NCBI RefSeq assembly: GCF_017875955.1
Contig: NZ_JAGINK010000001.1
Location: forward strand, 2,944,501 to 3,008,500
Direction: 5' to 3'
Length of the DNA stretch: 64,000 nt
DNA from: Pseudomonas sp. BP8
GTDB lineage: Bacteria > Pseudomonadota > Gammaproteobacteria > Pseudomonadales > Pseudomonadaceae
Position numbers and translations under genes: made by a program. Below the pieces are notes generated by a model. The model made no database searches. It had not been told where the DNA came from and saw nothing but the letters and a program-made list of their open reading frames with translations. Each line of letters opens with the position of its first letter. Position 1 is the first letter of the stretch. Shown one piece after another: positions 51,824 to 59,656 of the stretch.

Positions 51824-52451
51824 GCTGATTACGTTGTTGGCCACGGGTGAGGGGGCAGTGCAGCCACATGCCTTGGCGCGCCGGTTGGCACTGGCACTGC
51901 TCACTGGCGTACTGGCTGCGCTGTTGTTACTCGTGGCTATCTACGGTGTGCGCGCCGACCTCGCCGAGGTGGCACGCACCCCTTTGTTCTGGGCCAAGGT
52001 AGCGTTGCCCGCCAGTCTGGCACTGCTTGGACTGGGGCTGACCCAGCGCCTGGCCAGGCCGGGCGTTCGCGGGGGCGCGTTGTGGCAATGGCTTGGTCTG
52101 CCGCTGCTGCTGGTTTGGCTGGGGGCGGGGCTGAGCCTGATCGGCGCTCCAGTCGAAGCCCGCGCCGAGCTGATTTTCGGTCGTACCTGGCGCACCTGCG
52201 CGTTGAACATCGCGGTGCTCTCACTGCCCACCTTGGTAGCGGTGTTCTGGGCCCTGAGGGGCCTGGCGCCGACGCGTCTGCGCCAGGCCGGCGCCGCGGG
52301 TGGGCTGCTGGCCGGCGCTAGCGCAACGGTTGTCTATTGCCTGCACTGCCCTGAAATGGCGGTGCCATTCTGGGGGGTGTGGTATTTGCTGGGGATGTTG
52401 CTACCGACAGCGCTGGGGGCGATTGTTGGGCCACGCGTGCTGCGTTGGTGA
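51810..52451 (+). CDS. nrsF: NrsF-type membrane anti-sigma factor (DUF1109)
   Basis: Inner-membrane protein of 213 residues with about six membrane helices (LALLTGVLAALLLLVAIYGV, FWAKVALPASLALLGLGL, GLPLLLVWLGAGLSL, NIAVLSLPTLVAVFWAL, AAGGLLAGASATVVYCLHC, VWYLLGMLLPTALGAIVG). DUF1109 members hold SigF-type sigma factors inactive and release them on metal or redox stress. The Cys in YCLHCPEMAVPFW are likely sensor residues. ATG 51810 has AGGTAGGA upstream and overlaps the sigma gene; ATG 51804 is an alternative. Confidence 0.9.
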   Translation: MKTDELITLLATGEGAVQPHALARRLALALLTGVLAALLLLVAIYGVRADLAEVARTPLFWAKVALPASLALLGLGLTQRLARPGVRGGALWQWLGLPLLLVWLGAGLSLIGAPVEARAELIFGRTWRTCALNIAVLSLPTLVAVFWALRGLAPTRLRQAGAAGGLLAGASATVVYCLHCPEMAVPFWGVWYLLGMLLPTALGAIVGPRVLRW

Positions 52452-52473
52452 ACAGAGCCCATGAGCTGTCAGC

Positions 52474-53397
52474 TCAGTCAGCATTGACGAGCGAGTTATC
52501 CGGCCAGTGCGTACCAACGCTGTTGTCGGGTAGCTGACGGCCAGACGCACGCTGTCGTTTACGCCGGTACATGTCGCCATCGGCGTGGCTCAGTAGCGTA
52601 TCGGCATCCTTCCCGTCTGCGGGATAGCAGGCTACACCGATACTGCAGGAAGGCATGTTTATAGCGCCGAATTCAGGCGGAAGGGGTTCATCCATGACCT
52701 TGGCAATCTGCGCGACGCTTGCCATGACCTGCACTTCTGACTGGACATCGGTCAGTAGCACGATAAATTCGTCACCGCCCATCCGTGCGACCGTATCCGC
52801 CTCGCTCACACAGCGCTCCAGTCGCCGCGCAATCATGCACAACACCTGATCGCCCGCCGCATGGCCATGGACGTCATTGATGCCCTTGAAATCATTGATG
52901 TCGAGAAACAGCAGGGCCAGCCGGCGTGGCTCACGTTGCGCTGCGCTCAGGGCCAATGCCAGGCGGTCGTTGAACATTGAACGGTTGTGCAGTTTTGTCA
53001 GTGGGTCATGGTGAGCGAGGAAGCGCAACTCGTCCTCGACCTGGGTGAGCGCGGTCACATTGCGTGCGACACCAATCCGCGCGCCGACTTCGTCAGACCA
53101 GAACGCCGCCCACAAGATGTGCACGGTGCCGCCATCCTTGCGGATATAGCGGTTGCGAAAGTCAAAATGAGGTTGGCCGTTCATCACCCGGGTGATCGAG
53201 GCGCGGGTTGCCTCGAGGTCGTCGGGATGCATGTAGCGGGTGATGGCGGTGCCGGTGAGCTCGTCGGGTCGGTAGCCCAGCAGTGCCTCGCAGGCATTGC
53301 TGACGAACACGATCGTGTTGTCTTTGTCGACGACGAACACGGTGTCCAGCATCAAATGGATCAGCTTCGGGTAAAGCGCTTGCAGGTCAACGGGCAT
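52474..53397 (-). CDS. Diguanylate cyclase with N-terminal PAS domain
   Basis: Cytoplasmic protein of 307 residues making cyclic di-GMP. The PAS domain (about 10-120, LMLDTVFVVDKDNTIVFVSN, YMHPDDLEATR, FRNRYIRKDGGTVHILWAAF) precedes a GGDEF domain with the intact active-site MGGDEF at 207-211. The inhibitory I-site, normally RxxD five residues before GGDEF, reads SEAD, so feedback inhibition is probably lost. No EAL domain. The start at 53397 (MPVDLQALYPKL) is chosen over 53442 by domain position. It is convergent with the anti-sigma gene. Confidence 0.9.
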   Translation of the reverse strand: MPVDLQALYPKLIHLMLDTVFVVDKDNTIVFVSNACEALLGYRPDELTGTAITRYMHPDDLEATRASITRVMNGQPHFDFRNRYIRKDGGTVHILWAAFWSDEVGARIGVARNVTALTQVEDELRFLAHHDPLTKLHNRSMFNDRLALALSAAQREPRRLALLFLDINDFKGINDVHGHAAGDQVLCMIARRLERCVSEADTVARMGGDEFIVLLTDVQSEVQVMASVAQIAKVMDEPLPPEFGAINMPSCSIGVACYPADGKDADTLLSHADGDMYRRKRQRASGRQLPDNSVGTHWPDNSLVNAD

Positions 53398-53716
53398 ACG
53401 ACGTCCGGGATTAGAAGCTCGATCATGTGTTTTGTCGCACAACGCAGCGGCGAAACAGCATACACAGGATCGTGCGTACGCAACTACCTCGCCCGGATGC
53501 AGGTCATCGCTAAACGAGGCAGTCTGGCGAGCGCAGATTTCCCCGATGTGTTATTGCCCGCTTTTGAACTTGATCACATCACCGTGCTCCTGGCGGATCA
53601 AAGCACTTCATGGTTGTCCGACTGCCAGCATTGGCGCTGGTCACCAGCCTGCACTAGCGTTCAGTTTCTAGCCTGCAGCAATACTCGTACTGACCCGTGC
53701 GGAGCAACCAGCCATC

Positions 53717-56524
53717 ATGCCTGATCTGCGCCCAGACCCTACGCTGGTCCTGGAATACCGTGCCCCAGCGCCGATATTCGAGGGTTTCTTGCAGCAGGCG
53801 CTGCGCTCGCCTGATGCCACCGCCATCATCACTGAGCGGGCAACCTGTAGCTATCGACAGCTCGCGCAGATCAGCCAGGGCATCGCAGCATACCTGCTTG
53901 AACACGGCGTAGACGCATCCGACCGGGTCGTGATTGTCGCCAGTCGCTGTGCCAGCCTGGTCTATGCCATGCTCGGCGCCCTGCGGGCCGGCAAGACCTT
54001 CACCATTGCTGATGTCGCGTACCCCACGGCCCGTGTTCAACAGATCGTACGCACGCTCGAGCCAGCTTTTGTGCTGCTGTGTGGCGATGCCAACCTCGAA
54101 TTCGATGCCGCTGACCACCATCGCGTGCCACGGGTCGTGCGCGTGGCGGAGGCGCCCGCTGGGGCCCTGCAGCAATTTTTTGCCCGGGATCAGGCTATGG
54201 CCTTGCCCGTAATCCACCCCGATCACCCGGCCTATATCACCTTTACCTCTGGCAGCAGCGGCGAACCCAAGGGTGTCGTCACCCATCACGCACCCCTGGT
54301 GCATTTCATTGAATGGCACGTGCGCCGGCATGGTTTCACCGCCGCCGACTGTTTCTCGCTGCTGTCGGGGCTGGGCCATGACCCGGTGTACCGGGATGTG
54401 TTCACGCCGCTGTCGATTGGCGCGAAGATCATCTGCCCGACTCAGTCGACCCTCATCGACCCGACGGCCCTGGCTGCCTGGATTCACCGCCACGAGGTAT
54501 CGGTGATCCACCTCACGCCTGCGCTGGGCCGGCTGATCGAGACCGGTGCCAGGCTCAAATCACTGCGGCTGGAGTGTTTGCGCTATCTGTTCTGGGGTGG
54601 GGATGCGCTGAGCCCTGCGTTGTTCGAACAGATGCGCGCGATAGCGCCAGGCGCTGTCAGCGTGAATTTCTACGGAACGACGGAAACCCCGCAGGCCATG
54701 GCCTTCCATCCACTGGATGCGCACGCCGACAATACCCGCATCCCTCTGGGCAAAGGCATCGACGGCGCGCAATTGCTGGTCGTCAACGACGCCAATCAAC
54801 AGACCGGCGAAGGTGAGGTCGGCGAGATCCTGATTCGTAGCCCCTATCTGTCGCTGGGTTATTGGCGAGACACGGCGCTGACCGGGGAAAAGTTCGTGGT
54901 CAATCCGTTTACCGGTACCCCAGGCGACCTCTGTTACCGGACCGGTGACCTTGGTAGCTATCTGGCCGATGGCAGTGTCAGCTTTCTCGGGCGCGCAGAC
55001 AGCCAAGTGAAGATACGTGGCCATCGGATCGAACTGGCCGAGATCGAAAGCGCCATCGTCCGCCACCCACGGGTCAAACAGTGCGTAGTCGTGGCCAACC
55101 ACGACAGTTCGATGCCTCGCCTGGTCGCCTACTGTGTGGCCGAGCAGTCGGTGTCGGCGGCGGAGTTACGCGAGGCGCTCGCCGGGCAACTGCCAGACTA
55201 CATGCTGCCGGCATCGTTCGTGTTCATCGACGCCATTCCACTGACGCCCAATGGCAAGATCGACACGCGCGCGTTGCCGGCGGTGGCCAACACCGTCATT
55301 GGTCATCAGCCGTTGTCCGCGCAGGCGCAGGAACTGAGTGCGGCCTGGGCGCGGATCCTCCAGGTACCGGAGATCGATGCCAACCTGACCTTCGTTGAGC
55401 TGGGGGGCGACTCACTGTCCTTCGTCCAGGCGTCGATGGTGCTCGACCAACTGCTCGGCCACTTGCCGGATCGCTGGGAAGTTACCCCGGTACGCGAACT
55501 CGCCCGACTGGCCAACACGCAAAAGGCGCCAAGCCCCGCACTGCGGGCGATGGAGCTGCCAGTGCTGATGCGCATGATCGCGATCATCCTGATCGTGGTT
55601 GGCCATCTGCACATGTTTTCGACGTGGACCATCAGTGGCGAGACGACGGTGCTGTTTCTGATCTCCGGCATCAGCTTGGCAAGGTTTCAGTTCAGGGCCA
55701 TCGAAGAACGCGGCGACGCTCGCCTGCTGGCCGTGTCAGTTGCCAGCATCGCGGTACCGACCATCCTCTATACCGTGCTGACCCAACTGGTATTCGACAA
55801 GGTCCACTGGCAATCGCTGTTGATGATTTCCAACTGGTTTACGCCGCAAACTGTCGGCCATTTCCATTATTGGTATATCGAAGTGCTGGTGCAGATGATC
55901 GTGATCATCGGCCTTGCGCTGTCGTTCAAGCGCGTGCGCAGCACGATCAAGGTCAATCCGTTTCGTCGGCTGTTAGCCGCCTCCTGTGCATTGCTGGCGG
56001 CGGATATCATCCTCAACCTGTTCGTGTTCGATGCATCGCCCCTGTATTACCGGGTGCCCCAGCACTACCTGGCAATTATGGTGCTCGGCATGGCGGTGCA
56101 CTTCGCCGACTCGACCCGGCAGAAGTGGGGCGCCAGTGCCGTGGCTCTGCTGTTGATTGTCGAGCTTGACCTTGTCGCCCTGGCCTCCATGGGCTGGCCG
56201 GAGCTGGGAGAAATTGGCCATATCGATATCGCCTTGCCGGCGGTCCTCGCGTTGATCTGGCTGAAGTCAGTTGCAGTGCCGGGCGCTGTCGCCCGGGCGG
56301 GGGCAGTGATCGCCTCGTCGACCCTGTTCATCTACCTGACCCATTTCCAGTTCCAGTCGATTGCCAAGCGAATCATCGATGAGCCCCTGTTTGGGCTATT
56401 GCTTGCCATCGTCGGCGGGATTGCCGTTGGCTATTGCTGGAATACGCTGGCGCGCACCGTTGCGCTGGGCTGGAAGCGGGCACGCAACAAGCGCCAGGAG
56501 AAGAGGGCCGAGCGAGTGGCCTGA
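53717..56524 (+). CDS. NRPS-like fusion: adenylation domain, carrier domain, membrane acyltransferase-3 domain
   Basis: Single protein of 935 residues. Adenylation domain 15-525: YITFTSGSSGEPKG (173-186), NFYGTTET (317-324), YRTGDL (407-412), GRADSQVKIRGHRIEL (425-440) and Lys514 in PNGKIDTRAL. Asp222 (GHDPVYRDVF) aligns with the Asp that binds the amino group in amino-acid-activating domains. Carrier domain 533-605 with the phosphopantetheine Ser566 in LGGDSLSF. From 612 to 912 come about ten membrane helices of the acyltransferase-3 type, with MRMIAIILIVVGH (His630) and HYWYIEVL. No condensation or thioesterase domain. It probably loads an amino acid onto Ser566 and passes it to an acceptor at or across the inner membrane. 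No biosynthetic partners are adjacent. Confidence 0.9.
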   Translation: MPDLRPDPTLVLEYRAPAPIFEGFLQQALRSPDATAIITERATCSYRQLAQISQGIAAYLLEHGVDASDRVVIVASRCASLVYAMLGALRAGKTFTIADVAYPTARVQQIVRTLEPAFVLLCGDANLEFDAADHHRVPRVVRVAEAPAGALQQFFARDQAMALPVIHPDHPAYITFTSGSSGEPKGVVTHHAPLVHFIEWHVRRHGFTAADCFSLLSGLGHDPVYRDVFTPLSIGAKIICPTQSTLIDPTALAAWIHRHEVSVIHLTPALGRLIETGARLKSLRLECLRYLFWGGDALSPALFEQMRAIAPGAVSVNFYGTTETPQAMAFHPLDAHADNTRIPLGKGIDGAQLLVVNDANQQTGEGEVGEILIRSPYLSLGYWRDTALTGEKFVVNPFTGTPGDLCYRTGDLGSYLADGSVSFLGRADSQVKIRGHRIELAEIESAIVRHPRVKQCVVVANHDSSMPRLVAYCVAEQSVSAAELREALAGQLPDYMLPASFVFIDAIPLTPNGKIDTRALPAVANTVIGHQPLSAQAQELSAAWARILQVPEIDANLTFVELGGDSLSFVQASMVLDQLLGHLPDRWEVTPVRELARLANTQKAPSPALRAMELPVLMRMIAIILIVVGHLHMFSTWTISGETTVLFLISGISLARFQFRAIEERGDARLLAVSVASIAVPTILYTVLTQLVFDKVHWQSLLMISNWFTPQTVGHFHYWYIEVLVQMIVIIGLALSFKRVRSTIKVNPFRRLLAASCALLAADIILNLFVFDASPLYYRVPQHYLAIMVLGMAVHFADSTRQKWGASAVALLLIVELDLVALASMGWPELGEIGHIDIALPAVLALIWLKSVAVPGAVARAGAVIASSTLFIYLTHFQFQSIAKRIIDEPLFGLLLAIVGGIAVGYCWNTLARTVALGWKRARNKRQEKRAERVA

Positions 56525-56557
56525 GCAGCCCTGCGGGCTAACAACGCCAAGCTGCGG

Positions 56558-57604
56558 TCATTCGATCGTGATCAGCGCACCGGTGCGCGCTGCCTCGGCA
56601 ATCGCCTCGACCACGATCAGGTTGCGCAAGCCATCATCGACCGTCACCAATGGCGCCACCTCGCCGCGGATCACCGCGCAAAAATGCTCGAGCTGCAACG
56701 CCAACGGATCACCCGGCTGCACGGCTGCGGTGCTGCACTCAAATGGCGTGAACCACGAACGGTCTTCTGTGCCTGGATAGGTCTTCAGGCGCAAGGTCGG
56801 CACCGACAGCGACCCCTGCTTGCCACTGATGACATAACAGTCTTCATCGTCGTAAAACGCATAATCGGTATTTTCTTGCGACGTCTGCTCCCAACTGCGC
56901 GCACACGCGGCGCTGTCTGACAGCATGAAGCTGCCGAGCATGCCATTGGCAAAGCGCAGGCTGATCGCCACCGTATCCTCGACCGGAAATCCACGTGCGG
57001 CGTTGGACTGCAGGGCTTGCACCGCAACCACTTCGCCGCACAACGAGCGCAGGTTGCCGATTTCGTGGATCAGGTTGATCAGGATCGGGCCGCCGCCCAA
57101 TTGCCGCCGCCACGGCGCCGCATCGAAATACGTATCTGGCTTGTAGAACAGGGCGCTGCCTTGCACCGCGACCAGATCACCCAGGAGACCGTCACCGATA
57201 ATTTGCCGGGCACGCGCAAGCGTTGGGCTGTGCGCGCGATGGTGCCCAACCAGAATGCGCGCCTGGGCCTGTGTGGCCAGTTCAGCCAACCGGCGGCCCT
57301 CTGCGACACTGTGCGCCAGCGGTTTTTCCACCAGCGCCGCGACTTTCGCCTCGATGCACTCGATGGCCTGCTGCACGTGCAGCGCGTTGGGTGTGGCGAG
57401 AATCACGCCGTCCGGTAACTGCTGGGCGAAGAGTTCGCCCAGGCTGGAAAACTGGGCGACGCCCAGACTGGCCAGGTAAGCCGGGTCTGCTGCTACCGGG
57501 TCGACCACTGCGACCAAATCACAGGCGGCGCTGGCCTGGATCAGCTCGATGTGGCGGCGGCCAATCGCGCCGACGCCAGCTACCGCTATTTTCACTCGGG
57601 TCAT
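56558..57604 (-). CDS. Gfo/Idh/MocA-family NAD(P)-dependent oxidoreductase
   Basis: Enzyme of 348 residues. The Rossmann loop is VAGVGAIGRRHIELIQ, the family motif is EKPLAHS, and the C-terminal domain contains GGGPILINLIHEIGNLRSLC with the catalytic Lys of EKP and the His in LIHE. Typical substrates are sugars, inositols and cyclic polyols. ATG 57604 has GAGGAAG upstream; the frame is open 210 bases further without support. It follows the isomerase gene on the minus strand, 56 bases apart; the pair is divergent from IclR and the flavin dehydrogenase. Confidence 0.9.
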   Translation of the reverse strand: MTRVKIAVAGVGAIGRRHIELIQASAACDLVAVVDPVAADPAYLASLGVAQFSSLGELFAQQLPDGVILATPNALHVQQAIECIEAKVAALVEKPLAHSVAEGRRLAELATQAQARILVGHHRAHSPTLARARQIIGDGLLGDLVAVQGSALFYKPDTYFDAAPWRRQLGGGPILINLIHEIGNLRSLCGEVVAVQALQSNAARGFPVEDTVAISLRFANGMLGSFMLSDSAACARSWEQTSQENTDYAFYDDEDCYVISGKQGSLSVPTLRLKTYPGTEDRSWFTPFECSTAAVQPGDPLALQLEHFCAVIRGEVAPLVTVDDGLRNLIVVEAIAEAARTGALITIE

Positions 57605-57660
57605 GGCTACGCTTCCTCGCTTTGATTGTTCTTCTACGGTGCGGACAACAACGCTGTCGC

Positions 57661-58485
57661 TCAGCGGCTTTGCAAGACCAGGCGGGCCTTGTCGAGGGCC
57701 ATTTGCGCCCGCTCGAAGGCACTGACGCCTTGCTCCATCAGCTGTCGCGTGGGGATTTCCAGGCTCAACGGGATCTGCGCGGGCAGGGCCTTCAGCAGGC
57801 CGTGCAGGTCGCAATCGCCATCACCTGGGAAGCGTCGTTCGTTGCGTGCCTGTCGGAGGATTTCGGCCATGTCATCCGGACGTGGGCCGGCCACGTCGCA
57901 CAGCTGCGCATAGCGAAAGCGTTGCGGCGCGTTGGCAGTGGCTGCGGCCAGTTCGGCCAGCGACGAGCCGGAGCGATTGAAGTGGAACGCGTCGATCAAG
58001 ACACTGGCGTTGCTGCGCCCGGCCTGCTCGACGATGCGCAAGGCCTGGGTCAGGTCGCGGGCATCGGTCCAGGGCATGAACTCCAGGTGGGGATGGATAG
58101 CGTAGGGCGCGGCCAGGTCACACAGGGCGGCAAAGTTATCGCTCAGGCGGCCTTCATCAGGGTCGTTGCCCGCGACCAACAGCTCGCTCGCAGCAAACTC
58201 GGCGCCGACCTCGAGGATCTGCTCAAAGTCCATGACCCGGGTATGCGGCTTCAGACGCAGGATTTCGATGTCGAGCACCTTGATCCCCGTGTCGCTCAGG
58301 CGCTGGCGGGTCTGGCGACGCAGATCGGCGTCCGCCACCAGGGCAAAGTGGTGTTCCTCGGGCGTCGCTGGCTCCAAGCGCAAGCCGACGTGGCTGTAAC
58401 CGGCACGCGCTGCAACCTCGATCATGTCGGGAGGCGAAAGCTCCAGAACGGTCAGGGCAGCCAGGGAAAATAGTTGATCGCTCAT
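57661..58485 (-). CDS. Sugar phosphate isomerase/epimerase-like TIM-barrel protein
   Basis: Protein of 274 residues of the xylose-isomerase-like TIM-barrel superfamily. Segments AARAGYSHVGLRLEP, IKVLDIEILRL, PHLEFMPWTD, VLIDAFHFNRSGSS, YAQLCDVAGP and LSLEIPTRQL hold the likely metal ligands (Glu, Asp, His, Glu). The same series occurs in 15584-16390. First gene of the minus-strand pair with the Gfo/Idh/MocA enzyme. It is probably an isomerase or dehydratase of a sugar or cyclitol intermediate. Confidence 0.87.
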   Translation of the reverse strand: MSDQLFSLAALTVLELSPPDMIEVAARAGYSHVGLRLEPATPEEHHFALVADADLRRQTRQRLSDTGIKVLDIEILRLKPHTRVMDFEQILEVGAEFAASELLVAGNDPDEGRLSDNFAALCDLAAPYAIHPHLEFMPWTDARDLTQALRIVEQAGRSNASVLIDAFHFNRSGSSLAELAAATANAPQRFRYAQLCDVAGPRPDDMAEILRQARNERRFPGDGDCDLHGLLKALPAQIPLSLEIPTRQLMEQGVSAFERAQMALDKARLVLQSR

Positions 58486-58568
58486 GCTCGACTCTTGTTC
58501 GCCATTGGAAAAAAACCGGCTGGCTCAGTGCCCGTCCAGCGCACCTGCTGCCGATGTCTTTTTAGTTA

Positions 58569-58579
58569 GAACTGAGTTC
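58569..58579. promoter_or_regulatory. Second palindromic half of the putative IclR operator set
   Basis: GAACTGAGTTC is a perfect 11-base palindrome overlapping TTCCAGT (58577-58583), the same half-site as in the repeat at 58731-58749. It is placed to control the minus-strand pair. Confidence 0.4.
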
Positions 58580-58713
58580 CAGTTTGAAATCAAGCGAAAA
58601 CAGGCCTGCTTGGATCAATCCGATTTTCAGCGTTTTCAGTGGGCGATAACCGCACTGAAGCCGGGCTGTGGCGATTGACTCAAGGCGTTTTTCACTCTGC
58701 AAAAGCGAGCGGT

Positions 58714-58749
58714 TTGACACTGACAGTGAAACTGGAATAGTTTTCCAGT
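58714..58749 (+). promoter_or_regulatory. IclR gene promoter with overlapping inverted-repeat operator
   Basis: TTGACA (58714-58719), 17 bases, ATAGTT (58737-58742) is a reasonable sigma-70 promoter. The inverted repeat ACTGGAA-N5-TTCCAGT (58731-58749) covers the -10 element, so a bound regulator would block transcription. Confidence 0.55.
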
Positions 58750-58801
58750 CATTCATGAATCGACAGGCGAGGGCGCCATCAGCGCCACGCAGGAGAGCCT
58801 T

Positions 58802-59656
58802 ATGCCAAGCGCTGTGAGCACCACCGAAACCACCTACGCAGGATTGCTGGAGCGGGGTCTGGCCATTCTGGAAATGCTCGCCAGCAGCGTTGAAGGCGTG
58901 CCGCTTACCGAGATTTCCGACGCGCTGCGCATCCCGCGCAGTGCCACCCACCGCTTGTTGAACACCCTCTGTGACAACGGCTACGTACGTCAGGAGCAGG
59001 AGCGGGGCACCTACCTGCTGACCTCCAAATTGCAGGTGCTGGCGTTTACCCATTTGGGTGCCGACGGCACTATTGACGCTGTCCAGCCGGTGCTCAACCG
59101 GCTGGCAGCCGAGGTTGGCGAGCTGGTGCGACTGTCGGTGGTCGATGAGGACCGTCTGACCTGGGTAGCACGTGCCCAAGGTGCCCGCGGCGGCCTGCGC
59201 TATGACCCGGACATGGGCATGGAAGCCAAACTGTCGTGCTCGGCGAGCGGCTATGCCTGGCTGGCGACCATGGACAACGCTGCTGCCTTGGCACTGGTCG
59301 CGCAGCAGGGCTTTGGCGCCGTTCAGGAGTACGGCCCGCATGCTCCACAGAGCCCGCAAACCCTGCTGCCCAGAATCGAGACTGCGCGCACCCTGGGGTA
59401 TGCCCTGGCGATCCAGACCTTCGCCGACTGGATGTCGGCCATCGCCGTGCCAGTGTTTCATCCGGCCAGCGGCAAGGTGCTTGGCGTGGTCAGCATAGCC
59501 GGGCCGGTCTTCAGGTTGTCCGAAGCGCGCCTGCATGAACTTGCCCCTGCACTGATCGCGGCGGCTGCGCAGATCCAGCACCTGATTGCTGGTTCTCCTG
59601 CCCTCATGAGCCCGCAACTGAGTGCACGCAACGCACGTGTCGGTGACCAGGCGTGA
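58802..59656 (+). CDS. IclR-family transcriptional regulator
   Basis: Regulator of 284 residues. Winged HTH at about 15-75 (LERGLAILEMLASSVEGVPL, LTEISDALRIPRSATHRLLN), then the IclR effector domain (LVRLSVVDEDRLTWVARAQG, LSCSASGYAWLATM, YALAIQTFADWMSAIAVPVF). AGGAGA lies upstream of the ATG. It overlaps the flavin dehydrogenase gene by four bases (GTGA). It likely controls itself plus the dehydrogenase, and the divergent pair, through the repeats upstream. Confidence 0.9.
   Translation: MPSAVSTTETTYAGLLERGLAILEMLASSVEGVPLTEISDALRIPRSATHRLLNTLCDNGYVRQEQERGTYLLTSKLQVLAFTHLGADGTIDAVQPVLNRLAAEVGELVRLSVVDEDRLTWVARAQGARGGLRYDPDMGMEAKLSCSASGYAWLATMDNAAALALVAQQGFGAVQEYGPHAPQSPQTLLPRIETARTLGYALAIQTFADWMSAIAVPVFHPASGKVLGVVSIAGPVFRLSEARLHELAPALIAAAAQIQHLIAGSPALMSPQLSARNARVGDQA

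Larger units (their letters stand above)
58486..58801. other. Divergent promoter region between isomerase and IclR genes
   Basis: About 315 bases without a gene. It holds an IclR promoter with an overlapping inverted repeat (58714-58749) and a second palindrome near 58569-58579, described separately. Confidence 0.7.

Noticed and set aside
52463..52475. GAGCTG-T-CAGCTC palindrome between convergent genes as terminator
   Set aside because: Stem of six without a T run and overlapping the diguanylate cyclase stop; too weak to call.
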